64,000 nucleotides of DNA from JBCCQH01 sp039024435 (lineage in GTDB: Bacteria > Bacteroidota > Bacteroidia > J057 > JADKCL01). Below are positions 45,079-54,094 of this stretch, one piece after another. The notes under the pieces are model-generated. The model did no database searches, was not told where the DNA came from, and saw only the letters and a list, made by a program, of their open reading frames with translations. The stretch covers positions 1 to 64,000 of the forward strand of contig JBCCQH010000019.1 in the NCBI GenBank assembly GCA_039024435.1, in the 5' to 3' direction. The position numbers and the translations under genes are program-made. Every line of letters starts with the position of its first letter. The stretch's first letter is position 1.

Positions 45079-46578
45079 ATGAGTATCCTCCGTACCATAC
45101 TGTATCAGCACCGGGCCAAGTTCTATTTTGTGCTGCTGACCAGCCTGTTCATGGCCATCGTATGGTTCGCCACCAAAACGGTCAATTTCTACCTGTTTGG
45201 TTTCCCGCTGGTCATCATTTTTGGCTACATGTGCCTGACCAATTTCCGCCTACTTTGGTACATGACCGTGTTTTTGATGCCACTTTCAATTTCAGATCCG
45301 GAGTTCTTCGGAAAAATTGCCGGGGTGACCTTTCCCACCGACTTTCTGGCGATTATGCTGGTCGGCATCGTGATCTTCAAGATGCTGACCGAGCGGGACT
45401 GGCTGTTTGAATTCAAAAGCCATCCGATTCCACTGATCATCGGGGTGCAATTGCTTTGGCTGATTTTCACCGCGACTGCCTCCGACATGCCGGTGGTGTC
45501 GTGGAAGTACTTTGCTGCCTACTTTTGGCTGTTGTTCTGCTTCTATTTCCTGCCGACGATCCTGTTTCGGGAAAAGCAAGTGATGTTCCGCTTTTTCCAT
45601 TTGATTGCGATTTCCTTTGTGTTAGCCCTGGGCATCATTTTGTTCCTGTATGTGACCACGGGGCGCAACCCATTTGGACTGCGGTTCAATCCCGGCCCCT
45701 TTTTCGTGGACCACACCGTTTTTGGGGCATTTACCGCAATGTGGGTTCCGATTCTGATCGTGCTGTCATTTCGGATGAAACTGACCGCACGGGAACGCTT
45801 GTTAGCGCGGGGGGCACTGGTCATGTTTATCCTCGGGCTGTTTTTCAGCTATTCGCGGGGGGCTTGGGCAAGCTGTGTCTTGGGGCTGTTGCTGATGGGC
45901 GGATTTCTCATGGGCAAATGGTTGCGCCGCATCATCTTGCCGTCCTTGATGGTCATCATCGGGCTGGGGGGCTACCTATGGTATGCGGGACAGGGAAAAG
46001 TCCGGGCCAAAAACGACGCGGTTTCGCGCAAAAGCCTTACCGAGCACATCGCCTCGGTCACCAATTTTCGGACCGACTTTTCGAACGCCGAGCGGATCAA
46101 CCGCTGGTACTGCGCCTGGGAGATGTTCAAGGACAAACCGATCTCGGGCTTTGGGCCGGGCACCTACGCATTTGTCTACGGTGACTACCAAAAAGCCCAT
46201 TTCCGGACGCCCGTCTCCACCAACCGCGGGGACAACGGAACCGCGCACAACGAATTTCTCCTGGTCATGTCCGAAGGCGGCTTTCTGGCCGGAATCATCT
46301 TGCTGATCTTTTTCATCATCCCGATTTGGTGCGGGATGCGAGGGTACCGCAAGGCCCTGAACCGAAATACGCGATTGCTCTACCTGGCGATCACCTTTGC
46401 CCTGATCACCTACGATATCCACGCTTTCGTGAACAACTTTCTGGATCAAGACAAAGTGGGAGGGACCTACCTCGCCCTATTGGCAATGATCACGGTCCTG
46501 GACCTCCACATTACACCCAAGGAAAACCAACAGATCCAGGCCGAGGCCCAAGCGGAGGCCGTGAATGCCCTGACCTGA
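45079..46578 (+). CDS. O-antigen ligase/polymerase-like membrane protein
   Basis: Integral membrane protein of 499 residues with about 11-12 helices. ATG 45079 is preferred over a GTG at 45058 that overlaps the promoter. The Wzy_C-like core lies at about 190-400: FSYSRGAWASCVLGLLL, followed by a large periplasmic loop (ERINRWYCAWEMFKDKPISGFGPGTY, then GTAHNEFLLVMSEGG). The Arg and His residues of this loop are typical of WaaL and Wzy enzymes that transfer or polymerise undecaprenyl-linked glycans. Whether it is ligase or polymerase cannot be decided. The C-terminal tail is Gln/Ala-rich. Confidence 0.85.
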   Translation: MSILRTILYQHRAKFYFVLLTSLFMAIVWFATKTVNFYLFGFPLVIIFGYMCLTNFRLLWYMTVFLMPLSISDPEFFGKIAGVTFPTDFLAIMLVGIVIFKMLTERDWLFEFKSHPIPLIIGVQLLWLIFTATASDMPVVSWKYFAAYFWLLFCFYFLPTILFREKQVMFRFFHLIAISFVLALGIILFLYVTTGRNPFGLRFNPGPFFVDHTVFGAFTAMWVPILIVLSFRMKLTARERLLARGALVMFILGLFFSYSRGAWASCVLGLLLMGGFLMGKWLRRIILPSLMVIIGLGGYLWYAGQGKVRAKNDAVSRKSLTEHIASVTNFRTDFSNAERINRWYCAWEMFKDKPISGFGPGTYAFVYGDYQKAHFRTPVSTNRGDNGTAHNEFLLVMSEGGFLAGIILLIFFIIPIWCGMRGYRKALNRNTRLLYLAITFALITYDIHAFVNNFLDQDKVGGTYLALLAMITVLDLHITPKENQQIQAEAQAEAVNALT

Positions 46579-46589
46579 TGGCCGATTGA

Positions 46590-47507
46590 TCAGTACTTTT
46601 CGTATTTCAAGAAAAACGTATCGGCGAGTTTCAACTTTCCGCCCCGACCGCGCTTCTCAATGGACGCGGTTTTCATGAGTCCCGCTTTGCTGTAGGTAAA
46701 TTTGTAGTGCCGATACAGTTCCATCACCCCCGAAAATTTCCGGTACAACTCGATGCCTTTGATGCGTCCAGACTTGTCGTAACGGTAGAGCGTGCGCGTA
46801 TTTTCGTTGCGGCGGTTTTCCTGTTCGACATAATCGGAATACCGTACGATTTTCCCCGCATCAATTTCCACTTCGTAGGTGGCCGGGGGCTGGGGATTCT
46901 GCACCGTTGCCGCGACCAGTTGACCATTTTTTTGCGAGAATCGCCAATGCAAGGCAAGTTCATTCGGGCCAGTGGTTGCGCTGAGCCGCCCGTTTTCGTA
47001 GCGGTATGTGCGCCCGGTAGCGAGGGAATCACCCTTGCCCTCGTAGATGAGCCGACCCTGGACATCGTAGGTCCGGAACCAGTTCTGCTCATCCTCGGCC
47101 GTAGGGGTAGCGCCGTCTTCACGGACGCGCAGGCCGATTGTGCGCTCGCCTTGCTGGGGGTAGATTTCGACTCGGGTGACTTTGAATTCTTCGACTTCGG
47201 GATCAAATCGCCGAACCATTTTCCGGGTGGGAATGCCATTTTCGCCGAAGGATTGTGTGATCCGGTATTCGCCCCGGCCTGGGCCCATGTCGCGTACCCA
47301 TTCCACCTTGATCGTTTTGATGTGGTGGAACTGGATGAAACACGGTGCCGAGAGCAAATTTCCCGGATGCCGCTCCCCCAGCTCGTGGCCCAGCCGGTGC
47401 GGAATGGACCATTGTTCCGCGCAGGGAGGGGGTGATTGGGCGGTCAGGACACCGGCAAATGAGATCCCCAACAACGGCAGCAAAAAAAATAGCTTTCGGG
47501 CGTGCAT
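46590..47507 (-). CDS. Secreted hypothetical protein with YD-like strand repeats
   Basis: Protein of 305 residues from ATG 47507 with a signal peptide (LFFLLPLLGISFAGVLTAQ). The mature part is a series of beta hairpins of the YDxxGRLxYEG type (TYDVQGRLIYEGKGDS, TYRYENGRLSATTG, LYRYDKSGRIKGIELYRKF, KFTYSKAGLMKTASIE), similar to the strands used in bacterial YD/antitoxin-like toast-rack proteins. No sorting domain is seen, so it is probably periplasmic or outer-membrane associated. It lies convergent with the O-antigen gene, 11 bases apart. Unknown function. Confidence 0.7.
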   Translation of the reverse strand: MHARKLFFLLPLLGISFAGVLTAQSPPPCAEQWSIPHRLGHELGERHPGNLLSAPCFIQFHHIKTIKVEWVRDMGPGRGEYRITQSFGENGIPTRKMVRRFDPEVEEFKVTRVEIYPQQGERTIGLRVREDGATPTAEDEQNWFRTYDVQGRLIYEGKGDSLATGRTYRYENGRLSATTGPNELALHWRFSQKNGQLVAATVQNPQPPATYEVEIDAGKIVRYSDYVEQENRRNENTRTLYRYDKSGRIKGIELYRKFSGVMELYRHYKFTYSKAGLMKTASIEKRGRGGKLKLADTFFLKYEKY

Positions 47508-47537
47508 GGGCAATTGGTTTTTCGTGAGACAGCGCAA

Positions 47538-47921
47538 ATACCGTACCGATCCAGAATGACCGGGACCGGATCGAAAACAAGTATTTTAAGCGGCGGTTTA
47601 AAATTGGTTTGTCAAATTTGCTAGCGCAGATTTTTTGTCCCTCGAAGCTCATTTTGAAGTCCATAGCTAAAGCGATGGGCGAGCAAATAGCTGAAGAGGG
47701 GCGGAAAAAGATGCCATAGCAAAATCACCGGATTAAATTTAAACAGCCTCCAAGGAACAACCGGACGGCAAGTGCCCCCAACCGCAACGTGCGGGAAATT
47801 CTCAGAGCCCCCGGGTTCCCAAAGCTAATCAGAATACCGGCCATTCGGAAGGATATCACCCCCGCTTTGCGGTAAACAAATTGCGCTAAACGGGGGTTTT
47901 TTGAACAATCAATGCTCACCC
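47538..47921. other. Intergenic region with MITE copy 3 and a leader hairpin
   Basis: Holds MITE copy 3 (47590-47750). Near the right end ACCCCCG (47858-47864) can pair with CGGGGGT (47891-47897) around a 26-nt loop, followed by six Ts (47897-47902). This terminator-like hairpin ends 20 bases before the ATG at 47922 and could be an attenuator or the end of an unseen transcript. No gene is visible. Confidence 0.45.
47590..47750 (-). mobile_element. MITE copy 3 (161 bp, inverted orientation)
   Basis: Same repeat as at 38482 but in reverse orientation. Ends are GCGGCGGTTTAAAA and TTTAAACAGCCTC. Flanks are TAA on the left and CAA on the right, an imperfect duplication that suggests an older insertion. 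It lies 82 bases upstream of the minus-strand gene starting at 47507. Confidence 0.8.
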
Positions 47922-48128
47922 ATGAAACCTCCCAAGTACAAAATCGCCTTCATCACCTGGCTCGCCATCTACCCCCTGATCACGGTTATTCTGTACCTGT
48001 TCGGCCCGCTGCTGGCTGAACTTCCCCTGGCGGTACGCACCTTGTTGCTGACTGCGGTATTGGTCCCGATCATGGTGTACGTGCTGGTTCCCGGCTTGCA
48101 ACGCGTGTTTCGAAAGTGGCTCCGTTGA
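47922..48128 (+). CDS. Small two-helix membrane protein
   Basis: A 68-residue protein from ATG 47922. Two hydrophobic helices (IAFITWLAIYPLITVILYLFG and VRTLLLTAVLVPIMVYVLV) are joined by a short hairpin, with a basic C-terminal end (QRVFRKWLR). This resembles small conserved membrane proteins, some fused to monooxygenase-like domains in other bacteria, but the function is unknown. A long perfect terminator hairpin follows 28 bases after the stop. Confidence 0.75.
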   Translation: MKPPKYKIAFITWLAIYPLITVILYLFGPLLAELPLAVRTLLLTAVLVPIMVYVLVPGLQRVFRKWLR

Positions 48129-48156
48129 GGAAGTGGTCACCAACCGCATGTACTGC

Positions 48157-48198
48157 TTAAACCGAAAGGCACCTCCCCGGAGGTGCCTTTCGGTTTAA
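48157..48198 (+). terminator. Strong terminator hairpin
   Basis: TTAAACCGAAAGGCACCTCC (48157-48176) is followed, after a 2-nt loop, by its exact complement (48179-48198): a 20-bp perfect stem. With A-run and T-run ends it can work in both directions, after the small membrane protein gene and after the minus-strand thioredoxin gene. Confidence 0.8.
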
Positions 48199-48332
48199 GA
48201 GTGAGCGATATAATTTAGAGGGGAAAATATCGAACTCGACGCCCTAAAAGTCCAGAGGGACGACCTCTATCGAAGCCGTCCACTCTGTATCTGCTACCGT
48301 GCTCTATACTTGTTTGGAGGACCACGACTCTT

Positions 48333-48944
48333 TCATTCCCTGCTTTCTCGTCGCTTCAAGTCGTTGATCATAGTAAGGAACTCGTGTTGGAACACAATTG
48401 TTTTATTTTCTGAGTACCATTTTTGAATTTTTTCCGCAATCACCTTATACGGCGGTTTTTCGGCCATTTTTTTGTACTCACGGATCATTTTTTGTGCGGG
48501 AGCGGGCCGAGGCCCCCAGGTTGCGAGCACATCATGTGTCGCTGAGTCGACAATCACAAGCTTGGGAATGCTGCGGCCACCTTCGGTCAAGTGTTGGTCC
48601 ATCAGGTCGAGGTTCTCGTCCCGCAAGACCATTGTCAAATCGATGTGGTTGTTCAATTCCGCCAGCCGGGCAATGGCCCCCAGGTTCTGCCCGACGTCGC
48701 CGCACCAGGCTTCCACCAGGACCAGCCAGGTGTAGGACTTTTCCAGTGACCGCACCGCTGCTTCCAGCTCCGGCTGGATCACCATCGTTTTGTGGATGCG
48801 GTTCATCCGGCGCAGGTTCATCCGGGTGTAGTGCAGATAAGGTTCCGAGTGGTTCTCGCCGGTTGTTTTGTTTTCGGAGAGGAGGCGCTCGATTAGCGCG
48901 ATGAACTCTTCGTAGGAATATTTTACTCTTTCAGTTGTCAGCAT
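48333..48944 (-). CDS. Thioredoxin-fold protein with a single active-site Cys
   Basis: Protein of 203 residues, cytoplasmic. The thioredoxin core spans about 60-160: YTWLVLVEAWCGDVGQNLGAIARLAEL, then RDENLDLMDQHLTEGGRSIPKLVIVDS (cis-Pro after SI). The usual C-x-x-C is C-G-D-V, so only the first Cys remains. This type (thioredoxin_9-like) is common in Bacteroidota and is predicted to act in thiol chemistry by a monothiol mechanism or as a non-redox binding protein. No redox partner is adjacent. Confidence 0.8.
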   Translation of the reverse strand: MLTTERVKYSYEEFIALIERLLSENKTTGENHSEPYLHYTRMNLRRMNRIHKTMVIQPELEAAVRSLEKSYTWLVLVEAWCGDVGQNLGAIARLAELNNHIDLTMVLRDENLDLMDQHLTEGGRSIPKLVIVDSATHDVLATWGPRPAPAQKMIREYKKMAEKPPYKVIAEKIQKWYSENKTIVFQHEFLTMINDLKRRESRE

Positions 48945-49147
48945 AGTGGATTTCCTTTCTCAATCAATAACGGAAAGGAGTGCCCCTCGGTTTTGTTCAA
49001 GGATTGACAATCTCAGGATTCAGGGTCCCGGAGCTTGAAAAGGCGTGCAATTGTGCGCTTTTTCGCCACCTTCCAGTCCCCGGTGCGTTGACAAGTCTTC
49101 TGGTCCCGGTTTCGTTTCTCGGTTGGTGGCATGCTATGCCCCCGAGA

Positions 49148-50776
49148 TCAATCCCGCAAATCTCTTTCGTCGGTGACAATGAATTTCAGTTGCAGAAAAT
49201 AGCGGCTGTCGCGGCGGAGAGCGAGTCCCAAAAACGTCCCGAGCTCTTCTCTGGGGTACACCGCATAAGCGGCCCGAAAATCCGGATGATCGAGAAGTTC
49301 TGCCCGCATCTCCCGGTAATCGGGATGGGGCAGGAAAATGAGGTCGGGTCGCTGCACGTTGAGCAAGCGCGACCGGTCAAATCCACCGATGGCCACTTCC
49401 GGATCATGGAGACCGGAAAGGTCGTAAATCGTCTTGTTGGGATTCAACGCTCCCAAAATGCCCAGCTCAGTAGCCGCCAGTGCAAGGTCGTCGGGCAAGA
49501 TGGAAACGCGTTCCAGATACGGCCAGTTGTTGCGGCCCAGGGCCGCGTACACCGCTTTCATATCGAACTGCCCAATCGGGCCGGGACGGCTCCACGGACG
49601 CTGCAATAAAGCAAACGTGCCGATCAGGACCCCAAAGATCAGCACCGGCCACCCGCGCCTGCGCCCAGAAATCTGACCAATGAGCTTTTCGGCCAAGGGC
49701 CGGCGTTCGTAGAGCAGATGGACCAAACTTTTGGCGCCCAGGTAGACCAGCACCGGCCAGGCCGGATAAAAGAAACGTTGCTCGTAGCCCATTACCGGGA
49801 TCACCACCACCGCTTGGTAGAGGGCAAACCCGAGGAAGCCCAGCAGCGCCGCCTTGTCCGCAATCGTAAACATGCCCCGCCAGCGTGAAAAGCGCAGGAG
49901 GATCGCCGCTGGAAGCACCAGAGTTGCCGCCCAATTGATGGTGAGAAAAGCGCCAAACATCCGCAGCCCCTCCCACTGATAAGCACCGCGCAGGGCATCA
50001 AATCCCGAAGGCGTCGACTTCACGTAAAAGCTCAGGGGGACAAAGGCGTCAAACGCCGGGGAAATCAAGGCGAATTGGGTGAGCAAAGAAAAAGCGGTGA
50101 ACAGGAGCAGGTAGCGGCCCTGTACGCGGAGAAGTTGTTTTTTGGCAAATATGGCCAGCGCTAGGGGTATCCCCACGGTAAAGATGAGCAGGTCGGGCCG
50201 CACGACCCAAGCCAGGCCGCCCAGCAGCCCGATCAACAGCGCCTTCCCCGGAGAAAGCTCGCCTTCAAATCGCTTCACCACGATCAGGTAGGCACTTAGG
50301 TAAGCCATGGCGAGTGCCGTGTCCATCCCGCTGGTGAAATGGACACTCAGTTGATTGGCGTTGAATCCGGTGAGCAGGGCCAGGAAAGCGACTGCCGCCC
50401 AGCGGTGCCGGCCATGGGCATCTGCGTAGTGGAGCACCAGGCGAAACAGCAGCCCCAAGCCCACCAGGCCCGCCACCAGGCTGGCGATGAAAAGCGGGAT
50501 GCCCGGAGCCCCGTCGAAGCCCAGGCGGAGAGTCAGCACCACTCCACCGTGCAGCAGCGAGGTCAGCCCGTAGGTCGGCGGATCATCCGCATTCCAGGCG
50601 TAGGTGCCATACTGCAAGAAATTGTCGGCGTAACGGACATTGAAGTAGGCATCGTCCCAGATAGAATTGCCATTGCAGCGCAGCACGACCAAAGCAAGCA
50701 ACAGCCCCCCCGCCACGGCACTCAGCGCGATGAAAAACCGGCGAACCGGACGATGTGTGGGGTGGGCGTGGGGCAC
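49148..50776 (-). CDS. GT-C-type membrane glycosyltransferase-like protein, GTG start
   Basis: Integral membrane protein of 542 residues; the start is GTG 50776. There are about 10-11 helices in the first 400 residues, then a soluble periplasmic domain. The first extracytoplasmic loop holds the acidic motif DDAYFNVRYADNFLQYGTYAWN, with AAVAFLALLTGFNANQLSVHFTSGMDTALAMAY further on. This is typical of lipid-phosphosugar-dependent GT-C enzymes (PMT/AftB-like). The C-terminal domain (ATELGILGALNPNKTIYDLSGLHDPEVA) matches the same group. It is predicted to add a sugar from a polyprenyl-phosphate donor to a surface acceptor that cannot be named. Confidence 0.82.
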   Translation of the reverse strand: MPHAHPTHRPVRRFFIALSAVAGGLLLALVVLRCNGNSIWDDAYFNVRYADNFLQYGTYAWNADDPPTYGLTSLLHGGVVLTLRLGFDGAPGIPLFIASLVAGLVGLGLLFRLVLHYADAHGRHRWAAVAFLALLTGFNANQLSVHFTSGMDTALAMAYLSAYLIVVKRFEGELSPGKALLIGLLGGLAWVVRPDLLIFTVGIPLALAIFAKKQLLRVQGRYLLLFTAFSLLTQFALISPAFDAFVPLSFYVKSTPSGFDALRGAYQWEGLRMFGAFLTINWAATLVLPAAILLRFSRWRGMFTIADKAALLGFLGFALYQAVVVIPVMGYEQRFFYPAWPVLVYLGAKSLVHLLYERRPLAEKLIGQISGRRRGWPVLIFGVLIGTFALLQRPWSRPGPIGQFDMKAVYAALGRNNWPYLERVSILPDDLALAATELGILGALNPNKTIYDLSGLHDPEVAIGGFDRSRLLNVQRPDLIFLPHPDYREMRAELLDHPDFRAAYAVYPREELGTFLGLALRRDSRYFLQLKFIVTDERDLRD

Positions 50777-50912
50777 GGGCCAGATCCTCCAATTGGATTC
50801 AAGTTAGGGGAATTTTTGGTAGGGTTACCCGACCGCAAAAACAAATTGGGCTGGGGAATGATTTTATTGGTGCAGGCAAAATGGTAATTTCTCACCGCTA
50901 TATCACTTCCCC

Positions 50913-51587
50913 ATGACCAAAAAAGAAATACTCCACTTCCTTCAGGACCTGAGCGACAACAATTCCAAAGAATGGATGGATGCCCACCGCAGCCGCTACC
51001 AGGCGGCGCGGGACAGTTGGTTGGCCTTGGTTCAGGAGGTACTGGATCGGCTCAAGGCACACAATCCAGATTTTGGGTTGGTCCGGCCCAAGGATACCGT
51101 CTCCCGGATCAACAATAACCGCCGTTTCCACAAAGACAAGCCGCTGTACAAAGACTTTTTTTCCTGTGAGCCTTCGGGAAAAGGCACCGCCAATTCGCTG
51201 TTTTACTTCGCGATGGGACTCAGTTGGTCCTTTGTGGGTGGGGGCATGTACCATCCACCAAAAGAGAAGCTCAGTGCCTTCCGCTCGGCCATCGATTACA
51301 ACGGGGAAGAGTTCCGGGAATTGGTGCAAGCCGAGCGAGCGCAGGCTTTTTACGGCGGGCTTTCGCAGTATGCGGACACGCTGAAGACCGCTCCCGCAGG
51401 CTACCCCAAAGATCATCCCCACGTTGAGTTCTTGCGCCTCAAGTCCATCACGCTGACCCGCGATCTGACCACGGAGGATTTCATCGGGGACGGGTTCCTG
51501 GACCTCATCGAAGAAGCCTATCTCGCTTTCCGCCCGGTGGAGGAATACATTCTGGAAGCCTTGGAATTTGCCCCCGCTGAGGTGTGA
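50913..51587 (+). CDS. DUF2461 (TIGR02453) family protein
   Basis: Protein of 224 residues with the diagnostic start FLQDLSDNNSKEWMDAHRSRYQAARD, then VSRINNNRRFHKDKPLYKDFFS and FYFAMGLSWSFVGGGMYHPPKEKLSAFR, all conserved in DUF2461. It is full length. The function is unknown. It is probably cytoplasmic. Upstream is the divergent membrane glycosyltransferase and downstream is the 3-hydroxyanthranilate dioxygenase, 72 bases away. Confidence 0.9.
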   Translation: MTKKEILHFLQDLSDNNSKEWMDAHRSRYQAARDSWLALVQEVLDRLKAHNPDFGLVRPKDTVSRINNNRRFHKDKPLYKDFFSCEPSGKGTANSLFYFAMGLSWSFVGGGMYHPPKEKLSAFRSAIDYNGEEFRELVQAERAQAFYGGLSQYADTLKTAPAGYPKDHPHVEFLRLKSITLTRDLTTEDFIGDGFLDLIEEAYLAFRPVEEYILEALEFAPAEV

Positions 51588-51659
51588 TTTTCGCCGGGAA
51601 GTGGATTGATTGGCGCAAATGCTTTATATTATCCTCTATTCCCAACAATCGATAAGCAC

Positions 51660-52190
51660 ATGGCGAATTTCAGTACCATCAATTTCAAAGCTTGGATCGA
51701 CGAAAACCGGCACCTGCTCAAGCCCCCGGTCGGCAACAAACCGGTCTGGACCCAGACGGGTGATTTCATCGTTATGGTCGTAGGGGGACCGAATGAGCGG
51801 ACCGATTTCCACTACAATGAGACGGAGGAATTCTTCTACCAGTTGGAAGGCAATATGGTGCTGCGCATCATCGACGAGGGTTTACCGGTCGATATCCCCA
51901 TTCGCGAAGGAGAAATCTTCCTGCTTCCGGCCCGGGTGCCGCATTCTCCCCAGCGCGAGGCCAATTCGGTCGGGCTGGTGATCGAGCGCGTACGCAAAAA
52001 GGGCATGACCGATGGGCTACAGTGGTACTGCCCCAGTTGCAACAAGAAGATGTACGACGAGTATTTTCACCTGACCGATATCACGACCCAGATGCAGCCC
52101 ATCTTCGAGAAATTCTATTCCTCCGAGGAGCTGCGGACCTGCGATAACTGCGCCTACGTCCACCCGGCCCCGCAAAAGAAGAAGGCGTAG
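51660..52190 (+). CDS. nbaC: 3-hydroxyanthranilate 3,4-dioxygenase
   Basis: Iron-dependent ring-cleaving enzyme of 176 residues that opens 3-hydroxyanthranilate to 2-amino-3-carboxymuconate semialdehyde, the step towards quinolinate (NAD) in the kynurenine pathway. ATG 51660 leaves MANFSTINFKAWIDENRHLLKPP at the N-terminus. The cupin metal site is in RTDFHYNETEEFFYQLEG (His and Glu) and ARVPHSPQR (His). The bacterial C-terminal rubredoxin-like site CPSCNKK ... CDNC is present. Other kynurenine genes are not in the window. It converges on fumC. Confidence 0.95.
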   Translation: MANFSTINFKAWIDENRHLLKPPVGNKPVWTQTGDFIVMVVGGPNERTDFHYNETEEFFYQLEGNMVLRIIDEGLPVDIPIREGEIFLLPARVPHSPQREANSVGLVIERVRKKGMTDGLQWYCPSCNKKMYDEYFHLTDITTQMQPIFEKFYSSEELRTCDNCAYVHPAPQKKKA

Positions 52191-52327
52191 GGTGCTTTTG
52201 CGTTGCGTTTTCTGCACGAGCAGAGCTTATGGGGGCTTTCTTTCCAGCTCCTAATCCTACTGTGTCGGGCGTCGCGAAGACATACAGAAGGAAGATTGGG
52301 CAGAAATGCAAGTCCGACAAAGTAGGA

Positions 52328-53722
52328 CTAAGCCTTTACACTTCCCACCATGTCCTCCGGCACGACCCACTGGTCGAACTCCTCATTGGTGAGGTAGCCG
52401 AGCGCGATGGCAGCCTGGCGCAGGGTGGAGCCTTCCTTGTGGGCCTTTTTGGCGATGGCGGCGGCTTTGTCGTACCCGATGTGGCGGTTCAGCGCCGTGA
52501 CCAGCATCAAGCTCTTCTCCAGGTTTTCCTGGATGCGTGCCGTATTTGGCTCGATTCCGGAAGCACAGTTTTCATCGAATGATACGCAGGCGTCGCCGAT
52601 CAGGCGGGCGCTGTGCAACAAATTAGTGATCATCATCGGCTTGAACACGTTCAGTTCAAAGTGTCCGTTCATGCCCCCGGCGCTCACCGCAACATCGTTC
52701 CCGATGACCTGGGCGCAGACCATCGTGAGGGCTTCCGCTTGCGTGGGATTTACTTTTCCGGGCATGATCGAAGAGCCGGGTTCATTTTCCGGAATGCTCA
52801 CCTCGCCAATGCCACAACGCGGTCCCGAAGCCAGCATCCGGATGTCATTGCCGACTTTCATGAGGGCAACTGCCGTGCGCTTGAGGGCCCCGTGGGCCTC
52901 CACAATCGCGTCGTGCGCGGCCAGGGCTTCAAATTTATTTTCCGCCGTAATGAAAGGCAAGCCGGTCAGTTCCGCAATTTTGGTGGCGACCTGTTCTGGA
53001 TAGCCCGCCGGGGTATTGAGCCCGGTCCCAACTGCGGTGCCTCCCAAGGCAAGCTCGGCGAGGTGGGGGAGGCTATTCTCAATCGCTTCGATGCTCTTTT
53101 TCAATTGGGTGGCGTACCCGCTGAATTCCTGGCCCAAGGTCAGCGGGGTGGCGTCCATGAAGTGGGTCCGACCGATTTTGACCACCTTTTTAAACGCCTG
53201 GGATTTTGCCGCCAGGGTGGCGTGCAATTGGCGCAGACCGGGCAGGGTTACGTCGTGGATCATCCGGTAGGCCGAAATGTGCATCGCCGTCGGAAAGGTA
53301 TCGTTTGAGCTTTGCGAACGGTTGACGTGGTCATTCGGGTGAATGGGGTCTTTGCTGCCGATCTCGCCGCCGAGGATTTCAATCGCGCGGTTGGAGACGA
53401 CTTCGTTCACATTCATATTGCTCTGCGTACCGGAACCGGTCTGCCAAACGACGAGGGGAAAGTGCCCGTCTAATTTTCCCGCTGCCACTTCATCACACAC
53501 CTGCGCGATGACCTCGGCCTTGTCTTGGGGCAATTCGCCGAGCGCAGCATTGGTGAGGGCAGCGGCTTTTTTCAATACGGCAAATGCATGGATCACTTCA
53601 ATGGGCATGCGCTGCCCGCCAATTTTAAAATTGGTGAGGGAACGCTGGGTTTGGGCGCCCCAATAGCGGTCGGCCGGAACCTGAACTGGTCCCATTGTAT
53701 CTTTCTCTTCTCTGTATTGCAT
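52328..53722 (-). CDS. fumC: Fumarate hydratase, class II
   Basis: TCA-cycle enzyme of 464 residues that interconverts fumarate and L-malate, cytoplasmic homotetramer. The superfamily signature GSSIMPGKVNPTQAEA is intact, as are TGSGTQSNMNVNEV, HPNDHVNRSQSSNDTFPTAMH and the catalytic-loop region GRTHFMDATPLTLGQEF. Length is typical. The ATG at 53722 lies only 17 bases from MITE copy 4, so its native upstream region is interrupted by the element or provided by it. Confidence 0.97.
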   Translation of the reverse strand: MQYREEKDTMGPVQVPADRYWGAQTQRSLTNFKIGGQRMPIEVIHAFAVLKKAAALTNAALGELPQDKAEVIAQVCDEVAAGKLDGHFPLVVWQTGSGTQSNMNVNEVVSNRAIEILGGEIGSKDPIHPNDHVNRSQSSNDTFPTAMHISAYRMIHDVTLPGLRQLHATLAAKSQAFKKVVKIGRTHFMDATPLTLGQEFSGYATQLKKSIEAIENSLPHLAELALGGTAVGTGLNTPAGYPEQVATKIAELTGLPFITAENKFEALAAHDAIVEAHGALKRTAVALMKVGNDIRMLASGPRCGIGEVSIPENEPGSSIMPGKVNPTQAEALTMVCAQVIGNDVAVSAGGMNGHFELNVFKPMMITNLLHSARLIGDACVSFDENCASGIEPNTARIQENLEKSLMLVTALNRHIGYDKAAAIAKKAHKEGSTLRQAAIALGYLTNEEFDQWVVPEDMVGSVKA

Positions 53723-54094
53723 AGCGTGTTTTGTCGTTAGAGGCGGTTTAAAATTGATTTGTAAAATTTGTTATCGCAGATTTTTTCGTCCATCGAAGCT
53801 CATTTTGGAGTCCATAGCCCAAGCTATGGGCGAGAAAATAGCCGAAGAGGGGCGGAAAAAGATGCCGTAACCCAATCGCAGGATTAAATTTAAACCGCCG
53901 CTTAAATAATCCAGCGTGAAGGTACAAACCAAAGCGAAATTATGCAGGGAAATCCGCTACCTTCCCGGCGGCATCCCGGAATTGCCGCTGGCGAAACAAT
54001 TTGCGACACGGGATAAAATATCGCTAGAAAGATATGTTTCGGGACGAGAAATCACTACTTTGCGCCATAGAACAACCTAGCTGTAGCTTAAAGA
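53723..54094. other. Intergenic region with MITE copy 4 between fumC and the effector gene
   Basis: The left half is MITE copy 4. The right half (53905-54094) is AT-richer and should hold the effector gene's promoter. TACTTTG near 54055 is one base short of TAnnTTTG. No further gene is seen. Confidence 0.5.
53740..53901 (-). mobile_element. MITE copy 4 (162 bp, inverted orientation)
   Basis: Ends are GAGGCGGTTTAAAA and TTTAAACCGCCGC, flanked by TTA on both sides (53737-53739 and 53902-53904). The interior CCATAGC-CCAA-GCTATGG hairpin is kept. It lies 17 bases upstream of the fumC start. Confidence 0.85.
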
